A program made the position numbers and the translations under genes. Below the pieces are notes generated by a model that was given only the letters and a program-made list of their open reading frames with translations, did no database searches and had not been told where the DNA came from. From Pseudomonas sp. JQ170C (GTDB lineage: Bacteria > Pseudomonadota > Gammaproteobacteria > Pseudomonadales > Pseudomonadaceae), in NCBI RefSeq assembly GCF_035581345.1, contig NZ_CP141608.1, positions 4,432,501-4,496,500 on the forward strand: a stretch of DNA of 64,000 bases. Reading direction: 5' to 3'. How positions within the stretch are numbered: position 1 is the first letter of the stretch; each line of letters begins with the position of its first letter. Of the stretch, positions 36,706-48,108 are shown in pieces.

Positions 36706-36919
36706 ATTTTTCCCTTCTTTATCAAGCAGCTAGATCATTGCTTCATTGTTTTTAGCATGGCCTGATGGATTTGAACAGGCCGGCTGTTGACTTAATCGAG
36801 GATTCTTGCATCGACCTCCAAGCAGTACATTTTGCCCACACCGCAGCGTCAACCGCCAAACCCAGCCAGCACACGGGTTACAGCCATGAACGCGGGCAGA
36901 ACGAGCAAACGCCAGACAC

Positions 36920-36950
36920 AAAAAAGGGCGACCGAAGTCGCCCTTTTTTT
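36920..36950 (-). terminator. Strong Rho-independent terminator after rpsA
   Basis: A 7-base stem (GGGCGAC / GTCGCCC) with a 4-base loop (TTCG when read on the minus strand) is flanked by A-runs and T-runs, so it can work in both directions. It starts 13 bases after the rpsA stop and precedes the ihfB region. Confidence 0.93.
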
Positions 36951-36963
36951 ATCCAAGCAGAAC

Positions 36964-38643
36964 TTAGTTCTGTTTGGCCATTGCCTGACGCAGCAGCGCA
37001 GCCATGGTGGTGTCAGCAGCAGCTTCCGGAGCAGTTTCTTTCAGGCTCTGGATAGCTTCACGCTCTTCAGCATCGTCTTTCGACTTGATGGAGAGGCTGA
37101 TCACGCGGCTCTTACGATCAACGCTGATGATCTTGGCTTCGATCTCTTCGCCTTCCTTCAGGACGTTACGCGCGTCTTCAACGCGGTCACGGCTGATTTC
37201 GGAAGCTTTCAGAGTGGCTTCGATGTCGTCGGCCAGGGTGATGATGGCGCCTTTGGCGTCAACTTCTTTTACAACACCCTTAACGATTGCACCCTTGTCG
37301 TTCGCTTGAACGTACTCGGAGAACGGATCGCTTTCCAGCTGCTTGATGCCCAGCGAGATGCGCTCACGCTCTGGATCAACAGACAGGATGACGGTGTCCA
37401 GCTCGTCGCCCTTCTTGAAGCGACGTACGGCTTCTTCGCCGACTTCGTTCCAGGAAATGTCCGACAGGTGAACCAGGCCGTCGATGCCACCGTCCAGACC
37501 AATGAAGATACCGAAATCGGTGATCGACTTGATCGTGCCGGAGATCTTGTCGCCCTTGTTGAACTGGCCAGAGAAGTCTTCCCATGGGTTCGACTTGCAC
37601 TGCTTGATGCCCAGGGAGATACGACGACGCTCTTCGTCGATGTCTAGAACCATGACTTCCACTTCGTCGCCGACTTGTACGACTTTCGAAGGGTGGATGT
37701 TCTTGTTGGTCCAGTCCATTTCGGAAACGTGCACCAGACCTTCCACGCCTTCTTCCAGCTCTGCGAAGCAGCCGTAGTCGGTCAGGTTGGTTACACGCGC
37801 CATTACGCGAGTGCTTTCTGGGTAACGAGCTTTGATAGCAACCCATGGATCTTCACCCAGTTGCTTCAGGCCCAGGGATACACGGTTACGCTCGCGATCG
37901 TACTTCAGAACCTTGACATCGATCTCATCGCCAACGTTGACGATTTCCGATGGGTGCTTGATACGCTTCCAAGCCATGTCGGTGATGTGCAGCAGGCCAT
38001 CGACGCCGCCCAGGTCCACGAATGCGCCGTAGTCGGTGAGGTTCTTGACGATACCCTTGACCTGTTGGCCTTCCTGCAGCGATTCCAGCAGAGCTTCGCG
38101 CTCGGCGCTGTTTTCGGCTTCCAGGACACTGCGACGGGAAACGACAACGTTGTTGCGCTTCTGGTCCAGCTTGATGACCTTGAATTCCAGCTCTTTGCCT
38201 TCCAGGTGGGTGGTGTCGCGCACTGGGCGGACATCAACCAGGGAGCCCGGCAGGAACGCACGGATACCGTTAACGTCGACAGTGAAGCCGCCCTTAACCT
38301 TACCGTTGATAACGCCCTTGACCACTTCTTCGGCGGCGAAAGCTGCTTCCAGAACAATCCAGCACTCGGCGCGCTTGGCTTTTTCACGGGACAGTTTGGT
38401 TTCGCCAAAGCCGTCTTCGACCGCGTCCAGCGCAACGTGAACTTCGTCACCGACCTTGATGGTCAGCTCGCCAGCTTCGTTGTAGAACTGCTCGAGCGGG
38501 ATGACGCCCTCGGACTTCAGGCCAGCGTGTACGGTAACCCAGTCGCCGTCGATGTCGACAACGATACCGGTGATGATCGCACCCGGCTGAAGATTGAGGG
38601 TTTTCAGGCTTTCTTCAAAGAGTTCTGCAAAGCTTTCGCTCAT
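36964..38643 (-). CDS. rpsA: 30S ribosomal protein S1
   Basis: A 559-residue protein with six S1 RNA-binding domains. Repeating segments such as [53 protein letters not shown] and [30 protein letters not shown] are typical. It brings mRNA to the 30S subunit and represses its own translation in enterobacteria. Length matches E. coli S1 (557). The start at 38643 has AGGA six bases upstream. Downstream of cmk in the supra-operon, with a 126-base leader. Confidence 0.98.
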   Translation of the reverse strand: MSESFAELFEESLKTLNLQPGAIITGIVVDIDGDWVTVHAGLKSEGVIPLEQFYNEAGELTIKVGDEVHVALDAVEDGFGETKLSREKAKRAECWIVLEAAFAAEEVVKGVINGKVKGGFTVDVNGIRAFLPGSLVDVRPVRDTTHLEGKELEFKVIKLDQKRNNVVVSRRSVLEAENSAEREALLESLQEGQQVKGIVKNLTDYGAFVDLGGVDGLLHITDMAWKRIKHPSEIVNVGDEIDVKVLKYDRERNRVSLGLKQLGEDPWVAIKARYPESTRVMARVTNLTDYGCFAELEEGVEGLVHVSEMDWTNKNIHPSKVVQVGDEVEVMVLDIDEERRRISLGIKQCKSNPWEDFSGQFNKGDKISGTIKSITDFGIFIGLDGGIDGLVHLSDISWNEVGEEAVRRFKKGDELDTVILSVDPERERISLGIKQLESDPFSEYVQANDKGAIVKGVVKEVDAKGAIITLADDIEATLKASEISRDRVEDARNVLKEGEEIEAKIISVDRKSRVISLSIKSKDDAEEREAIQSLKETAPEAAADTTMAALLRQAMAKQN

Positions 38644-38661
38644 TTTAATTCCTGTAGATTA

Positions 38662-38703
38662 GGGCGAGACATACGCCCATCAGCCACATTCCAGACAATG
38701 TGG
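38662..38703 (-). promoter_or_regulatory. Tandem hairpins in the rpsA leader
   Basis: Two hairpins lie in series just upstream of the rpsA start: CCACATT / AATGTGG at 38684-38703 (6-base loop) and GGGCG / CGCCC at 38662-38678 (7-base loop). In gammaproteobacteria the rpsA leader folds into successive hairpins that attract ribosomes and mediate repression by free S1. The position and arrangement here fit that, by analogy. Confidence 0.55.
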
Positions 38704-38769
38704 GTTTCGTTCATATAAAAGGAAAGCCAGCAGGACGTTGACTGGTGCCCCTGCTTGCCTCCCTGGTTA

Positions 38770-39456
38770 TCAGGCGATATCGCGCAGGGCGATCTCGCTC
38801 TTGATACGTTCCAGCACCTGCTCGATGGACAACTCCGTGGAATCCAACTGGATCGCATCGGCCGCCGGCTTGAGCGGGGCCACTGCGCGCTGGGTGTCGC
38901 GCTCATCACGCGCACGAATCTCATCTAGCAGACTCGACAGACTAACATCTTCACCCTTGGCCTTCAACTGCAAGTAACGTCGACGAGCACGCTCTTCGGC
39001 ACTGGCAGTCAGAAAAACCTTCAGCGGCGCATCAGGAAACACTACGGTCCCCATGTCACGACCGTCGGCAATCAGCCCTGGCGCTTCCTGAAATGCCCGC
39101 TGGCGCTGGAGCAAGGCATCCCGTACCGCTGGCAACGAAGCCACCATCGACGCGCCGGCACCAACGGTTTCGGTACGAATGACATTACTGACATCCTCAC
39201 CCTCGAGGATGATCTGCTGCAATTTGCCAGGCTCTGCGGCGATGAACTGCACATCCAGGTGCGCAGCCAGCGTCACCAGCAGTTCTTCGTTGGTCAGGTC
39301 AACGCCATGATTGCTCGCGGCAAAGGCCAGCAAGCGATACAGAGCCCCCGAATCAAGCAAACGCCAGTCCAGCTCACGCGCCAAAAGGCCAGCAACGGTA
39401 CCTTTACCCGAACCACTTGGACCGTCGATGGTAATGACTGGCGCTTTCAGGTTCAC
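38770..39456 (-). CDS. cmk: Cytidylate kinase
   Basis: A 228-residue kinase that phosphorylates CMP and dCMP. The P-loop GPSGSGKGT opens the protein, followed by LLDSGALYR and the substrate-binding [14 protein letters not shown]. The GTG at 39456 is chosen because it gives the family N-terminus ([16 protein letters not shown]) and overlaps the aroA stop as GTGA (39453-39456), indicating translational coupling. It is part of the tyrA::aroA-cmk-rpsA run. Confidence 0.96.
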   Translation of the reverse strand: MNLKAPVITIDGPSGSGKGTVAGLLARELDWRLLDSGALYRLLAFAASNHGVDLTNEELLVTLAAHLDVQFIAAEPGKLQQIILEGEDVSNVIRTETVGAGASMVASLPAVRDALLQRQRAFQEAPGLIADGRDMGTVVFPDAPLKVFLTASAEERARRRYLQLKAKGEDVSLSSLLDEIRARDERDTQRAVAPLKPAADAIQLDSTELSIEQVLERIKSEIALRDIA

Positions 39457-41693
39457 GACTTGCCCTCTTCTGCAACACGAATCCCGACTTCGGCGCACAA
39501 GGCCAGGAAGTTCGGGAAGGAAGTAGCGACGTTGGCGCAATCGTGGATGCGAATCGGTGCAGTGGCGCGCAGCGATGCCACGCTGAAAGCCATGGCAATA
39601 CGATGGTCGCCATGGCCGTGCACTTCGCCGCCACCAATCGGGCCGCCGTCAATGATAATACCGTCCGGAGTCGGCTCGCATTTTACACCCAGGGTCAACA
39701 GGCCATCGGCCATCACCTGAATCCGGTCAGACTCTTTGACCCGCAGCTCTTCAGCGCCACGCAGCACGGTACGGCCTTCAGCGCAGGCAGCAGCAACGAA
39801 CAATACCGGGAACTCGTCGATGGCCAGTGGCACCAGGTGCTCCGGAATCTCGATCCCTTTGAGCTGGGCGCCCCGCACCCGCAGGTCAGCAACCGGCTCG
39901 CCGCCGACTTCGCGCTGGTTCTCCAGGGTGATATCGCCCCCCATCAGACGCAGGATATCAATCACCCCCGTACGCGTCGGGTTGATACCCACATGCTCAA
40001 GGACCAGTTCCGACCCCTGGGCAATCGACGCTGCAACAAGGAAAAACGCCGCAGAGGAGATATCTGCCGGCACTTCAATGTGAGTTGCAGTCAACGTGCC
40101 GCCCGACTCGAGAGAAGCAGTAGGACCATCAACCTTCACGCTGTAACCGAAGCCACGCAGCATGCGCTCGGTGTGATCGCGGGTCGGGGCCGGCTCGGTG
40201 ACGGTGGTCTTGCCTTCAGCGTACAGGCCTGCCAACAGCAGGCAGGATTTCACCTGGGCACTGGCCATTGGCAGCGTATAAGTCAGCGCCTTGAGCGTGT
40301 GACCGCCACGAATGGTCATCGGCGGACGCCCTTCCGCTGCAGTCTCGATCACCGCACCCATTTCCCTCAGAGGGTTGGCGACACGGTTCATGGGACGCTT
40401 GGAGAGCGAGGCATCGCCGGTCAGCACGGTATCGAACGGCTGAGCGGCCAGCAAACCGGACAGCAGGCGCATCGAAGTACCGGAGTTACCCAGATAAATC
40501 GGGCCTGGTGGCGGCTTGAGGCCATTGAGGCCCACACCATGGATCGTCACACGACCATGGTGCGGACCCTCGATGACCACACCCATGTCGCGGAACGCTT
40601 GCAGGGTCGCCAGGGCGTCTTCACCTTCAAGGAAACCTTCGACTTCGGTGGTGCCTTCAGCCAGAGAGCCCAGCATGATCGAGCGATGGGAAATCGATTT
40701 GTCGCCTGGTACGCGAATACGGCCAGACAATTGGCCACCAGGATTTGCCAGGAAAATCAGGTCGTTGGAGTTCATAGCGTCCACATAGGCCCGACGGGCC
40801 AGGATTTTGCTGAAATGCTCGCGGGCAACCCGGGCGCGCGTGAAAACGCCCAGCAATTGGTGCCCATCCCCTGCATCGACCGCGTCGCGCAAGGCGTCGA
40901 GGTCGCTGCGAAATGTATCCAATGTGCGCAGGACAGCTTCGCGGTTGGCGAGAAAGATGTCGTGCCACATGACCGGGTCGCTTCCAGCGATTCTTGTAAA
41001 ATCGCGGAACCCCCCGGCAGCGTAACGGAAGATATCCAGGTTTTCATTGCGCTTGGCCAGGGAGTCAACCAGGCCAAAAGCCAGCAGATGCGGCAGGTGA
41101 CTGGTCGCCGCCAGCACTTCGTCGTGGCGCTCGACCTGCATGTGCTCGACATCCGCATCCAGTGCACGCCACAGACGATCGACCAGGCCCAGTGCGGCCG
41201 GGTCGGTTTCTGCCAACGGGGTAAGAATGACCTTATGGCGACGGAACAGCGCGGCATTGGAGGCCTCCACCCCGCTCTGTTCGGAGCCGGCAATCGGATG
41301 GCCGGGCACGAAGTATGCCAGCCGCTCGGCAAAGGCCTCGCGAGCCGCTCGCACTACATTGCCCTTGGCGCTTCCGACATCGGTCAGCACCGCACGCCCG
41401 AGATCAAGCTGGGCCAGGCGAGCCAGGAGTTTCTCCATGGCCAGGATCGGCACCGCCAACTGAATGACATCGGCTCCGATGCAGGCAGAGGCAAGGTCCT
41501 CTTCGCAGCGATCGACCACCCCCAGTTCCACAGCCGCCTTGCGCGACTGCGGATCCAGGTCGACACCGACCACTTCGCGGCACAAGCCGCTTTCTCGCAG
41601 CCCCTTGGCAAAGGAACCACCGATGAGCCCCAGCCCGACCACAACCAGCCTGCCAATGATCGGCTCGACCTTGCTTACCACATGTTCAACCAC
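39453..41693 (-). CDS. Fused prephenate dehydrogenase / EPSP synthase
   Basis: A 746-residue two-domain enzyme. Residues 1-305 are a TyrA-type dehydrogenase: NAD-binding [11 protein letters not shown] (19-29), [19 protein letters not shown]. From about residue 307 ([14 protein letters not shown]) it is AroA, EPSP synthase, with GDKSISHR at 330-337, [10 protein letters not shown] and the later DEFPV. It thus performs a tyrosine step and the step before aroC. The tyrA::aroA fusion is known in pseudomonads. The first usable start is the GTG at 41693, since an in-frame TGA lies at 41709-41711. The expected hisC2-type aminotransferase gene between pheA and tyrA is absent. Confidence 0.95.
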   Translation of the reverse strand: MVEHVVSKVEPIIGRLVVVGLGLIGGSFAKGLRESGLCREVVGVDLDPQSRKAAVELGVVDRCEEDLASACIGADVIQLAVPILAMEKLLARLAQLDLGRAVLTDVGSAKGNVVRAAREAFAERLAYFVPGHPIAGSEQSGVEASNAALFRRHKVILTPLAETDPAALGLVDRLWRALDADVEHMQVERHDEVLAATSHLPHLLAFGLVDSLAKRNENLDIFRYAAGGFRDFTRIAGSDPVMWHDIFLANREAVLRTLDTFRSDLDALRDAVDAGDGHQLLGVFTRARVAREHFSKILARRAYVDAMNSNDLIFLANPGGQLSGRIRVPGDKSISHRSIMLGSLAEGTTEVEGFLEGEDALATLQAFRDMGVVIEGPHHGRVTIHGVGLNGLKPPPGPIYLGNSGTSMRLLSGLLAAQPFDTVLTGDASLSKRPMNRVANPLREMGAVIETAAEGRPPMTIRGGHTLKALTYTLPMASAQVKSCLLLAGLYAEGKTTVTEPAPTRDHTERMLRGFGYSVKVDGPTASLESGGTLTATHIEVPADISSAAFFLVAASIAQGSELVLEHVGINPTRTGVIDILRLMGGDITLENQREVGGEPVADLRVRGAQLKGIEIPEHLVPLAIDEFPVLFVAAACAEGRTVLRGAEELRVKESDRIQVMADGLLTLGVKCEPTPDGIIIDGGPIGGGEVHGHGDHRIAMAFSVASLRATAPIRIHDCANVATSFPNFLALCAEVGIRVAEEGKS

Positions 41694-41737
41694 GGAGCTG
41701 GACCCTGTTCAATACTGCTTGCTCGCCATTCATTACC

Positions 41738-42832
41738 TCAAAGCACCGCTTTGGGATACGAACCCAACACCTTGAGGGCCACGGCTTCCTGGCTGATTTG
41801 CTCCAGCACGGCCTTGATCAGCGGATCACGGTGATGCCCCATGAAGTCGATGAAGAACACATAGGTCCATTTGCCGCTGCGCGATGGGCGGGTTTCGATA
41901 CGCGTCAGGTCGATACCGTTCTGGTGAAACGGCACCAGCAATTCGTGCAGCGCACCCGGCTTGTTGCTCATCGAAACGATGATCGACGTTTTGTCGTCAC
42001 CGGTCGGCGGCACTTCCTGGTTACCGATCATCAGGAAGCGCGTGGAGTTGTCCGGGCGGTCTTCGATCTTCTCGGCAAGACGCGTCAAACCATACAGGCC
42101 TGCGGCCATGTCGCCGGCGATCGCTGCCGAGTTCCACTCACCCTTGACGCGCTTGGCCGCCTCGGCATTGCTTGAAACAGCAACACGCTCGACGTTCGGG
42201 TAATGTGCGTCCAGCCACTTGCGGCACTGGGCCAGCGATTGGGCGTGAGAGTAGATGCGGCTGATGCTGTCGGTCTTGGTGTTTTCGCCCACCAGCAAGT
42301 GGTGGTGAATACGCAGCTCGACTTCGCCACAAATGACCATGTCATGCTCAAGGAAACTGTCCAGGGTGTGGTTGACCGCACCTTCAGTAGAGTTCTCTAC
42401 CGGGACCACGCCGAAGTTGACGGCACCGGCCGCCACTTCACGGAACACTTCGTCGATAGCGGCCATCGGCTTGCTGATCACTGCGTGACCGAAGTGCTTC
42501 ATGGCCGCAGCCTGGGTGAAGGTGCCTTCAGGCCCGAGGTAGGCGACCTTGAGCGGCTGCTCAAGGGCCAGGCACGAGGACATGATTTCACGGAACAACC
42601 GCGCCATCTCTTCGTTGCCCAGCGGCCCCTGGTTGCGCTGCATGACACGCTTGAGCACCTGAGCTTCACGCTCGGGACGATAGAAAATCGGCTCTTCACC
42701 GGCCGGCAACTCAGCCATCTTGACCCGCGCGACTTCCTGGGCGCAGCGAGCACGGTCACTGATCAGCTCGAGAATCTTCTCGTCGAGGCTGTCAATGCGC
42801 ACCCGCAGCGCCTTGAGTTCCTGCTCCGACAT
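41738..42832 (-). CDS. pheA: Chorismate mutase / prephenate dehydratase
   Basis: A 364-residue bifunctional enzyme of phenylalanine synthesis. Residues 1-90 form the AroQ-type chorismate mutase (LRVRIDSLDEKILELISDRARCAQEVA), then the prephenate dehydratase domain (YLGPEGTFTQAAAMKHFG, VPVENSTEGAVNHTLD, NTTRF-like NSTRFLMIG) and a C-terminal ACT domain (SIIVSMSNKPGALHELL...RIETRPSR) that binds phenylalanine as feedback inhibitor. Its ATG overlaps the serC stop by one base (TGATG). Confidence 0.97.
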   Translation of the reverse strand: MSEQELKALRVRIDSLDEKILELISDRARCAQEVARVKMAELPAGEEPIFYRPEREAQVLKRVMQRNQGPLGNEEMARLFREIMSSCLALEQPLKVAYLGPEGTFTQAAAMKHFGHAVISKPMAAIDEVFREVAAGAVNFGVVPVENSTEGAVNHTLDSFLEHDMVICGEVELRIHHHLLVGENTKTDSISRIYSHAQSLAQCRKWLDAHYPNVERVAVSSNAEAAKRVKGEWNSAAIAGDMAAGLYGLTRLAEKIEDRPDNSTRFLMIGNQEVPPTGDDKTSIIVSMSNKPGALHELLVPFHQNGIDLTRIETRPSRSGKWTYVFFIDFMGHHRDPLIKAVLEQISQEAVALKVLGSYPKAVL

Positions 42833-43917
42833 CAGCCGTGCTCCTTCTCGAATTCAGCCATGTAGGCGACCAGCGCTTCCACGGCATCCAGGCCCAGGGC
42901 GTTGTAGATCGAAGCACGCATGCCGCCCACCGAGCGATGGCCCTTGAGGTTCAGCAGACCACGCGCATCCGCACCGGCAAGGAAGGCCTTGTCCAGGCGC
43001 TCATCGACCAGGCGGAAAGGTACGTTCATCCACGAACGGGCGTTGACGCTGATCGGGTTGCTGTAGAAATCGCTGCTGTCGATGAAACCGTACAGGCGGT
43101 CTTTCTTGGCGCGGTTGCGCTGCTCCATCGCCTCGACGCCGCCCTGCTCCTTCAGCCACTCGAACACGAGGCCCGAGAGGTACCAGGAATAAGTGGCAGG
43201 CGTGTTGTACATCGAAGCGTTGTCGGCAGCGACCTTGTAGTCGAGCATGGTCGGGCAACTGCTGCGGGCGCGACCCAGAAGGTCTTCGCGAACAATGACC
43301 ACCACCAGGCCGCTCGGGCCGATGTTCTTCTGCGCACCGGCATAGATCAGACCGAAATCGGAGACATCGATCGGACGCGAGAGGATGTCCGAAGACATGT
43401 CGACCACCAGCGGTACGTCACCGGTCTGCGGCACCCAGTCGAACTCCAGGCCACCGATGGTTTCGTTCGAGGCGTAGTGAACGTAGGCGGCGTTGGGCGT
43501 GAGGTTCCACTCGTTCTGACCCGGAATGGCCAGGTAGTCGTAAGGCTTGGCACTGGCGGCGACGTTGATGTTGCCGAAACGACGAGCTTCCTCGATGGCT
43601 TTTTTCGACCAGATACCGGTTTCGATATAGTCGGCAGTGCCATTCTCAGGCAGCAGGTTCAAAGGGATTTCAGCGAACTGCTGGCTCGCACCGCCCTGCA
43701 GGAACAGTACTTTGTAATTGGCGGGAACGGACAGCAGGTCACGCAGGTCCTGCTCGGCCTTCTCGGCGATCGCCACGTAGTCGTCGCTACGGTGGCTCAT
43801 CTCCATCACGGACAAGCCCTTGCCACGCCAGTCCAGCATTTCGGCCTGGGCGCGCTGCAGTACAGCGTCAGGGAGCGCAGCAGGGCCTGCGCAGAAGTTA
43901 AAGGCTCGTTTGCTCAC
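42832..43917 (-). CDS. serC: Phosphoserine aminotransferase
   Basis: A 361-residue PLP enzyme making 3-phosphoserine (and 4-phosphohydroxythreonine for vitamin B6). FNFCAGPAALPDAVLQRAQAEML, GLSVMEMSHRSDDY and the PLP-lysine segment LIYAGAQKNIGPSGLVVVIVRE are diagnostic. The GTG at 43917 is chosen because it gives the family start SKRAFNFCAGPAALP; the upstream in-frame extension of 24 residues is unlike homologues. It follows gyrA by 99 bases and leads the aromatic gene run. Confidence 0.96.
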   Translation of the reverse strand: MSKRAFNFCAGPAALPDAVLQRAQAEMLDWRGKGLSVMEMSHRSDDYVAIAEKAEQDLRDLLSVPANYKVLFLQGGASQQFAEIPLNLLPENGTADYIETGIWSKKAIEEARRFGNINVAASAKPYDYLAIPGQNEWNLTPNAAYVHYASNETIGGLEFDWVPQTGDVPLVVDMSSDILSRPIDVSDFGLIYAGAQKNIGPSGLVVVIVREDLLGRARSSCPTMLDYKVAADNASMYNTPATYSWYLSGLVFEWLKEQGGVEAMEQRNRAKKDRLYGFIDSSDFYSNPISVNARSWMNVPFRLVDERLDKAFLAGADARGLLNLKGHRSVGGMRASIYNALGLDAVEALVAYMAEFEKEHG

Positions 43918-44016
43918 ATCCACTCTCGCTCTGCTCTTGATGTCCGTGGAGCAGGCCGGACGGCGCAGGGGCTGCACCATCACGACCACCCCACCAGGGT
44001 TGCGCTACTGCGTTGT

Positions 44017-46644
44017 TTATTCCTGCGGCGCCTCTTCGTCGCCAGCGGCCTGGGCCTCTGGTGCCTCGACGGTGTCGGTATCGCCTTCGTAATCTTCGTC
44101 ACCTTCCTCTTCGGACGGCTCCTGGACACGCTCCAGACCCACCAGGGTCTCGTCGCTGGCCAGCTTGATCAGGGTCACGCCCTGGGTGTTACGACCCAGG
44201 CTGGAGACCTCGCCGACACGGGTACGGACCAGAGTGCCCTGGTCGGAAATCAGCATGATCTCCTCACCTTCCTGCACCTGTACCGCACCTACCAGACGAC
44301 CGTTACGCTCGTTGCTGACCATGGCGATAACGCCCTGGCCGCCACGCTTGTACTCGGGGAACTCGCCGATTTCGGTACGTTTGCCGTAGCCACGCTCGGA
44401 GGCGGTGAGGATCTGGCTGCCCTCCTCCGGAATGATCATGGAGATCAGCTTCTGGCCTTCGCCCAGGCGCATGCCGCGCACACCGCGTGCGGTACGGCCC
44501 ATGGCACGAACGTCGGACTCCTTGAAGCGGGTGACCTTGCCAGCATCGGAGAACAGCATGACCTCACGCTCGCCATCGGTGATGGCAGCGGAAATCAGCA
44601 CGTCGCCTTCATCCAACTCCAGCGCGATCAGACCGACGCTACGCTGGCGGCTGAAGGACTCCAGCGGAGTCTTCTTCACGGTACCGTTGGCGGTGGCCAT
44701 AAAGATGAAGTGACCTTCGGTGTATTCCTCGACCGGCAACATGGTCGAGATGTACTCGCCTTCGTCCAGCGGTAACAGGTTGACCAGCGGTCGACCACGC
44801 GCGGCACGGGAGGCTTCGGGAATTTCGTAGGTCTTGAGCCAGTACACCTTGCCCTTGCTGGAGAACAGCAGCAGCGTGGTGTGGCTGTTGGCGACCAGCA
44901 GGTGCGAGATGTAGTCCTCGTCCTTGACGCCAGTGGCCGACTTGCCTTTGCCACCGCGACGCTGGGCCTGGTAGGCGGCGAGCGGCTGGGTCTTGGCATA
45001 ACCGCCATGGGAGATGGTCACAACCCGGTCTTCTTCCGGAATCATGTCACCCAGGGTCAGGTCCAGGCGGGCATCGAGAATCTCGGTGCGGCGCACATCG
45101 CCATACTCGGCGCGAATCAGTTCCAGCTCTTCGCGGATCACTTCCATCAGGCGCTCGGCGCTGCTCAGGATGCGGATCAGCTCGCCAATCTGATTGAGGA
45201 TCTCCTGGTACTCGGCCAGCAGCTTCTCGTGCTCCAGGCCGGTCAGGCGGTGCAAGCGCAGGTCAAGGATGGCCTGAGCCTGTTCCGGGGAGAGGAAGTA
45301 CTTGCCGTCGCGCAGACCATACTGCTCGTCAAGGTTCTCCGGACGGCAGGAGTCGGCACCGGCGCGCTCGACCATCACTTGCACGGCGCTGGATTCCCAA
45401 GGCGTGCTGATCAACGCTTCCTTGGCCTCGGACGGCGTCGGCGAAGCCTTGATCAGGGCGATGACCGGATCGATGTTGGACAGGGCAACGGCCTGGCCTT
45501 CAAGGATATGGCCGCGCTCGCGGGCCTTGCGCAGCTCGAACACGGTACGGCGGGTGACCACTTCACGACGGTGACGGACGAACGCCTCGAGCAGGTCCTT
45601 GAGGTTCAGTACCCGTGGGCGACCATCGATCAGGGCAACGATGTTGATGCCGAAGACGCTCTGCAGCTGGGTCTGGGCGTAGAGGTTGTTGAGGATGACC
45701 TCTGGAACCTCGCCGCGACGCAGCTCGATGACGATGCGCATACCGTCCTTGTCGGACTCGTCGCGCAGCTCGGTGATACCTTCGAGTTTCTTTTCCTTGA
45801 CCAGCTCGGCGATCTTCTCGATCAAGCGCGCCTTATTCAGTTGGTAAGGCAGCTCGGTAACGACGATCTGCTGGCGGCCACCGACCTTGTCGATGTCTTC
45901 GACAGTGGAGCGGGCACGCATGTAGATACGGCCGCGACCGGTGCGGTAGGCCTCGATAATGCCCTGGCGACCGTTGATGATGGCGGCGGTCGGGAAGTCC
46001 GGCCCCGGGATGAACTGCATCAGTTCATCGACCGTGATGTCGGCGTTGTCGATCAGCGCCAGGCAGCCATCAATGACTTCACCGAGGTTGTGCGGCGGAA
46101 TGTTGGTCGCCATGCCCACGGCAATACCGCTGGAGCCGTTGACCAGCAGGTTGGGGATCTTGGTCGGCATGACCGCCGGAATCTGCTCGGTGCCATCGTA
46201 GTTGGGCACCCAGTCGACGGTTTCCTTGTGCAGATCGGCCAGCAGTTCATGAGCCAGCTTGGTCATGCGCACTTCGGTGTATCGCATGGCCGCGGCGTTA
46301 TCGCCGTCCACCGAACCGAAGTTGCCCTGGCCGTCGACCAGCAAATAGCGCAGCGAAAACGGCTGCGCCATACGGACGATTGTGTCGTAGACCGCGGTAT
46401 CACCGTGCGGGTGGTACTTACCGATCACATCACCGACCACACGGGCGGATTTCTTGTACGGTTTGTTCCAGTCGTTACCCAGTTCACTCATCGCATACAG
46501 AACGCGGCGATGCACGGGCTTCAAGCCATCACGCGCATCGGGCAGTGCACGCCCGACAATGACGCTCATCGCGTAGTCGAGGTAGGACTGTCTCAGTTCG
46601 TCTTCGATATTGACCGGGAGGATTTCTTTGGCCAGTTCGCCCAT
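44017..46644 (-). CDS. gyrA: DNA gyrase subunit A
   Basis: An 875-residue type II topoisomerase subunit. The catalytic Tyr122 lies in AMRYTEVRM. The quinolone-resistance region reads [10 protein letters not shown], with Thr83 and Asp87 as in wild-type P. aeruginosa, so no classical resistance change is seen. The C-terminal half has the beta-pinwheel repeats, including the GyrA box QRRGGKGK, and ends in an acidic tail ([15 protein letters not shown]). The ATG at 46644 opens the conserved [17 protein letters not shown]. The 278-base upstream gap should hold the promoter. Confidence 0.98.
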   Translation of the reverse strand: MGELAKEILPVNIEDELRQSYLDYAMSVIVGRALPDARDGLKPVHRRVLYAMSELGNDWNKPYKKSARVVGDVIGKYHPHGDTAVYDTIVRMAQPFSLRYLLVDGQGNFGSVDGDNAAAMRYTEVRMTKLAHELLADLHKETVDWVPNYDGTEQIPAVMPTKIPNLLVNGSSGIAVGMATNIPPHNLGEVIDGCLALIDNADITVDELMQFIPGPDFPTAAIINGRQGIIEAYRTGRGRIYMRARSTVEDIDKVGGRQQIVVTELPYQLNKARLIEKIAELVKEKKLEGITELRDESDKDGMRIVIELRRGEVPEVILNNLYAQTQLQSVFGINIVALIDGRPRVLNLKDLLEAFVRHRREVVTRRTVFELRKARERGHILEGQAVALSNIDPVIALIKASPTPSEAKEALISTPWESSAVQVMVERAGADSCRPENLDEQYGLRDGKYFLSPEQAQAILDLRLHRLTGLEHEKLLAEYQEILNQIGELIRILSSAERLMEVIREELELIRAEYGDVRRTEILDARLDLTLGDMIPEEDRVVTISHGGYAKTQPLAAYQAQRRGGKGKSATGVKDEDYISHLLVANSHTTLLLFSSKGKVYWLKTYEIPEASRAARGRPLVNLLPLDEGEYISTMLPVEEYTEGHFIFMATANGTVKKTPLESFSRQRSVGLIALELDEGDVLISAAITDGEREVMLFSDAGKVTRFKESDVRAMGRTARGVRGMRLGEGQKLISMIIPEEGSQILTASERGYGKRTEIGEFPEYKRGGQGVIAMVSNERNGRLVGAVQVQEGEEIMLISDQGTLVRTRVGEVSSLGRNTQGVTLIKLASDETLVGLERVQEPSEEEGDEDYEGDTDTVEAPEAQAAGDEEAPQE

Positions 46645-46922
46645 GAGAAGCCTGATTCCTTTTTCTGGTGAAACCTCGTCACATCCATATGGGACGAACG
46701 AAGCTCGCCGCTGCAAAGTGTCTCCTTGCAACGACTTACGACAAATCAACGAGTTAAGCCATGGATCTGCGCAGTAAAGACGGCCCCACGGGGCCACCTT
46801 GGAAACCGTCGGATGTTACCACAATCGCCCAGGCGGTGGGAGTGGGGTGCGGCACTACTACCCTACTGCTCGTCAGTAACGCCCGCTAGCCGCCGCAGCA
46901 GGCCGCAAGCGGGGGAAAAGAC

Positions 46923-47999
46923 TCAATGCAATCGCTTGCGGCACATCAGTTGCGCCATTTTTACCGTGTCCGGGCGCTCGACAATGCCCTTCTCGGTCAC
47001 GATTACATCAATCAGGTCTGCCGGCGTCACATCAAATACTGGATTGAACGCCTCTACATCGGCGCCTACCCGCTTGCCAGCGAACTCCAGCAGCTCACTG
47101 GCGCTACGCTCTTCGAGCAGGATGTCTTCGCCACTTTCCAGATTCATGTCGATGCTCGAACTCGACGCGACGACCATGAAGCGCACACCGTGGTGCATGG
47201 CATTGACCGCCAGTTGATAAGTCCCGATCTTGTTGGCCACATCGCCATTGGCGGCGATGCGATCGGCACCGACAACGACCCAGGTGATGCCCTTGGTCTT
47301 CATCAGGTGAGCAGCAGCGGAGTCGGCATTGACCGTCAGCGCAATGCCTTCCTCGGCCAGCTCCCAGGCGGTCAGGCGCGAGCCTTGCAACCAGGGCCGG
47401 GTTTCGTTGACGTAGACCCGCTCCACCATGCCCTCCATAGAGGCGGCACGAATCACGCCGAGCGCGGTACCAAAGCCACCGGTTGCCAGCGCCCCGGTAT
47501 TGCAATGGGTCATCAAGGCCTGCTCATTACCCTGGTGCTTGCGAATCAGATCGACGCCCATTTGCGCCATGGTCAGGTTGGCCTCGCGATCGCTGTCATG
47601 GATAGCAACGGCTTCAGCGGCCATGATCGCCGCCACGTCCTCACCCGCCTTGACGCGCAACAGGCGCTCGCGCATGCGATTGAGGGCCCAGAACAGGTTG
47701 GCGCCGGTGGGCCGCGCGTGAACAAGCAGCTCGAAATCTTCTTCCAGGGCCATTTCCCAGTCATCGCCTTCAGCCAGGCGCTGGCGCACGGCCATGGCAA
47801 GCCCATAGGCCGCGCTGATGCCAATGGCTGGGGCTCCGCGCACCGTCATCGAGCGGATGGCCTGGGCCACCTCGGCGGCATTCGAGCAGGCCTGCCAGGT
47901 CTGCTCGAAAGGCAACACGCGCTGATCAAGCAAGTACAGGACGCCATCACGCCAATCGATGGCGCTCACCTTCTCTGCTGCCAGTAGTCGATCGCGCAT
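46923..47999 (-). CDS. mtnA: Methylthioribose-1-phosphate isomerase
   Basis: A 358-residue enzyme of methionine salvage that isomerises 5-methylthioribose 1-phosphate to the ribulose form. It is an eIF2B-alpha/MtnA-type fold with [35 protein letters not shown] (catalytic Cys) and [21 protein letters not shown] (catalytic Asp). It is divergent from the MTA/SAH deaminase gene across 109 bases, linking consecutive salvage steps. Downstream lies gyrA, as in other pseudomonads. Confidence 0.96.
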   Translation of the reverse strand: MRDRLLAAEKVSAIDWRDGVLYLLDQRVLPFEQTWQACSNAAEVAQAIRSMTVRGAPAIGISAAYGLAMAVRQRLAEGDDWEMALEEDFELLVHARPTGANLFWALNRMRERLLRVKAGEDVAAIMAAEAVAIHDSDREANLTMAQMGVDLIRKHQGNEQALMTHCNTGALATGGFGTALGVIRAASMEGMVERVYVNETRPWLQGSRLTAWELAEEGIALTVNADSAAAHLMKTKGITWVVVGADRIAANGDVANKIGTYQLAVNAMHHGVRFMVVASSSSIDMNLESGEDILLEERSASELLEFAGKRVGADVEAFNPVFDVTPADLIDVIVTEKGIVERPDTVKMAQLMCRKRLH

Positions 48000-48108
48000 G
48001 CCTCACCCCGTCATTCGGACATCAAAAGCCGGCGATTATAGCGAGCCCCAGGCGCGGACGCTCGGGTATACTTCGCCTCCAGCCCAAGTACCCCAGGGAA
48101 ATCCTGCC

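Noticed and set aside
39543..41834. Long open frame antisense to tyrA::aroA
   Set aside because: High-GC third codon positions produce long antisense frames; the sense protein is clearly real and the antisense translation has no family features. The same applies to long frames antisense to serC/gyrA and to the MFS gene at 3918-5066.
46383..46404. Quinolone-resistance changes in gyrA
   Set aside because: Thr83 and Asp87 match the wild-type P. aeruginosa residues, so no resistance substitution is seen.
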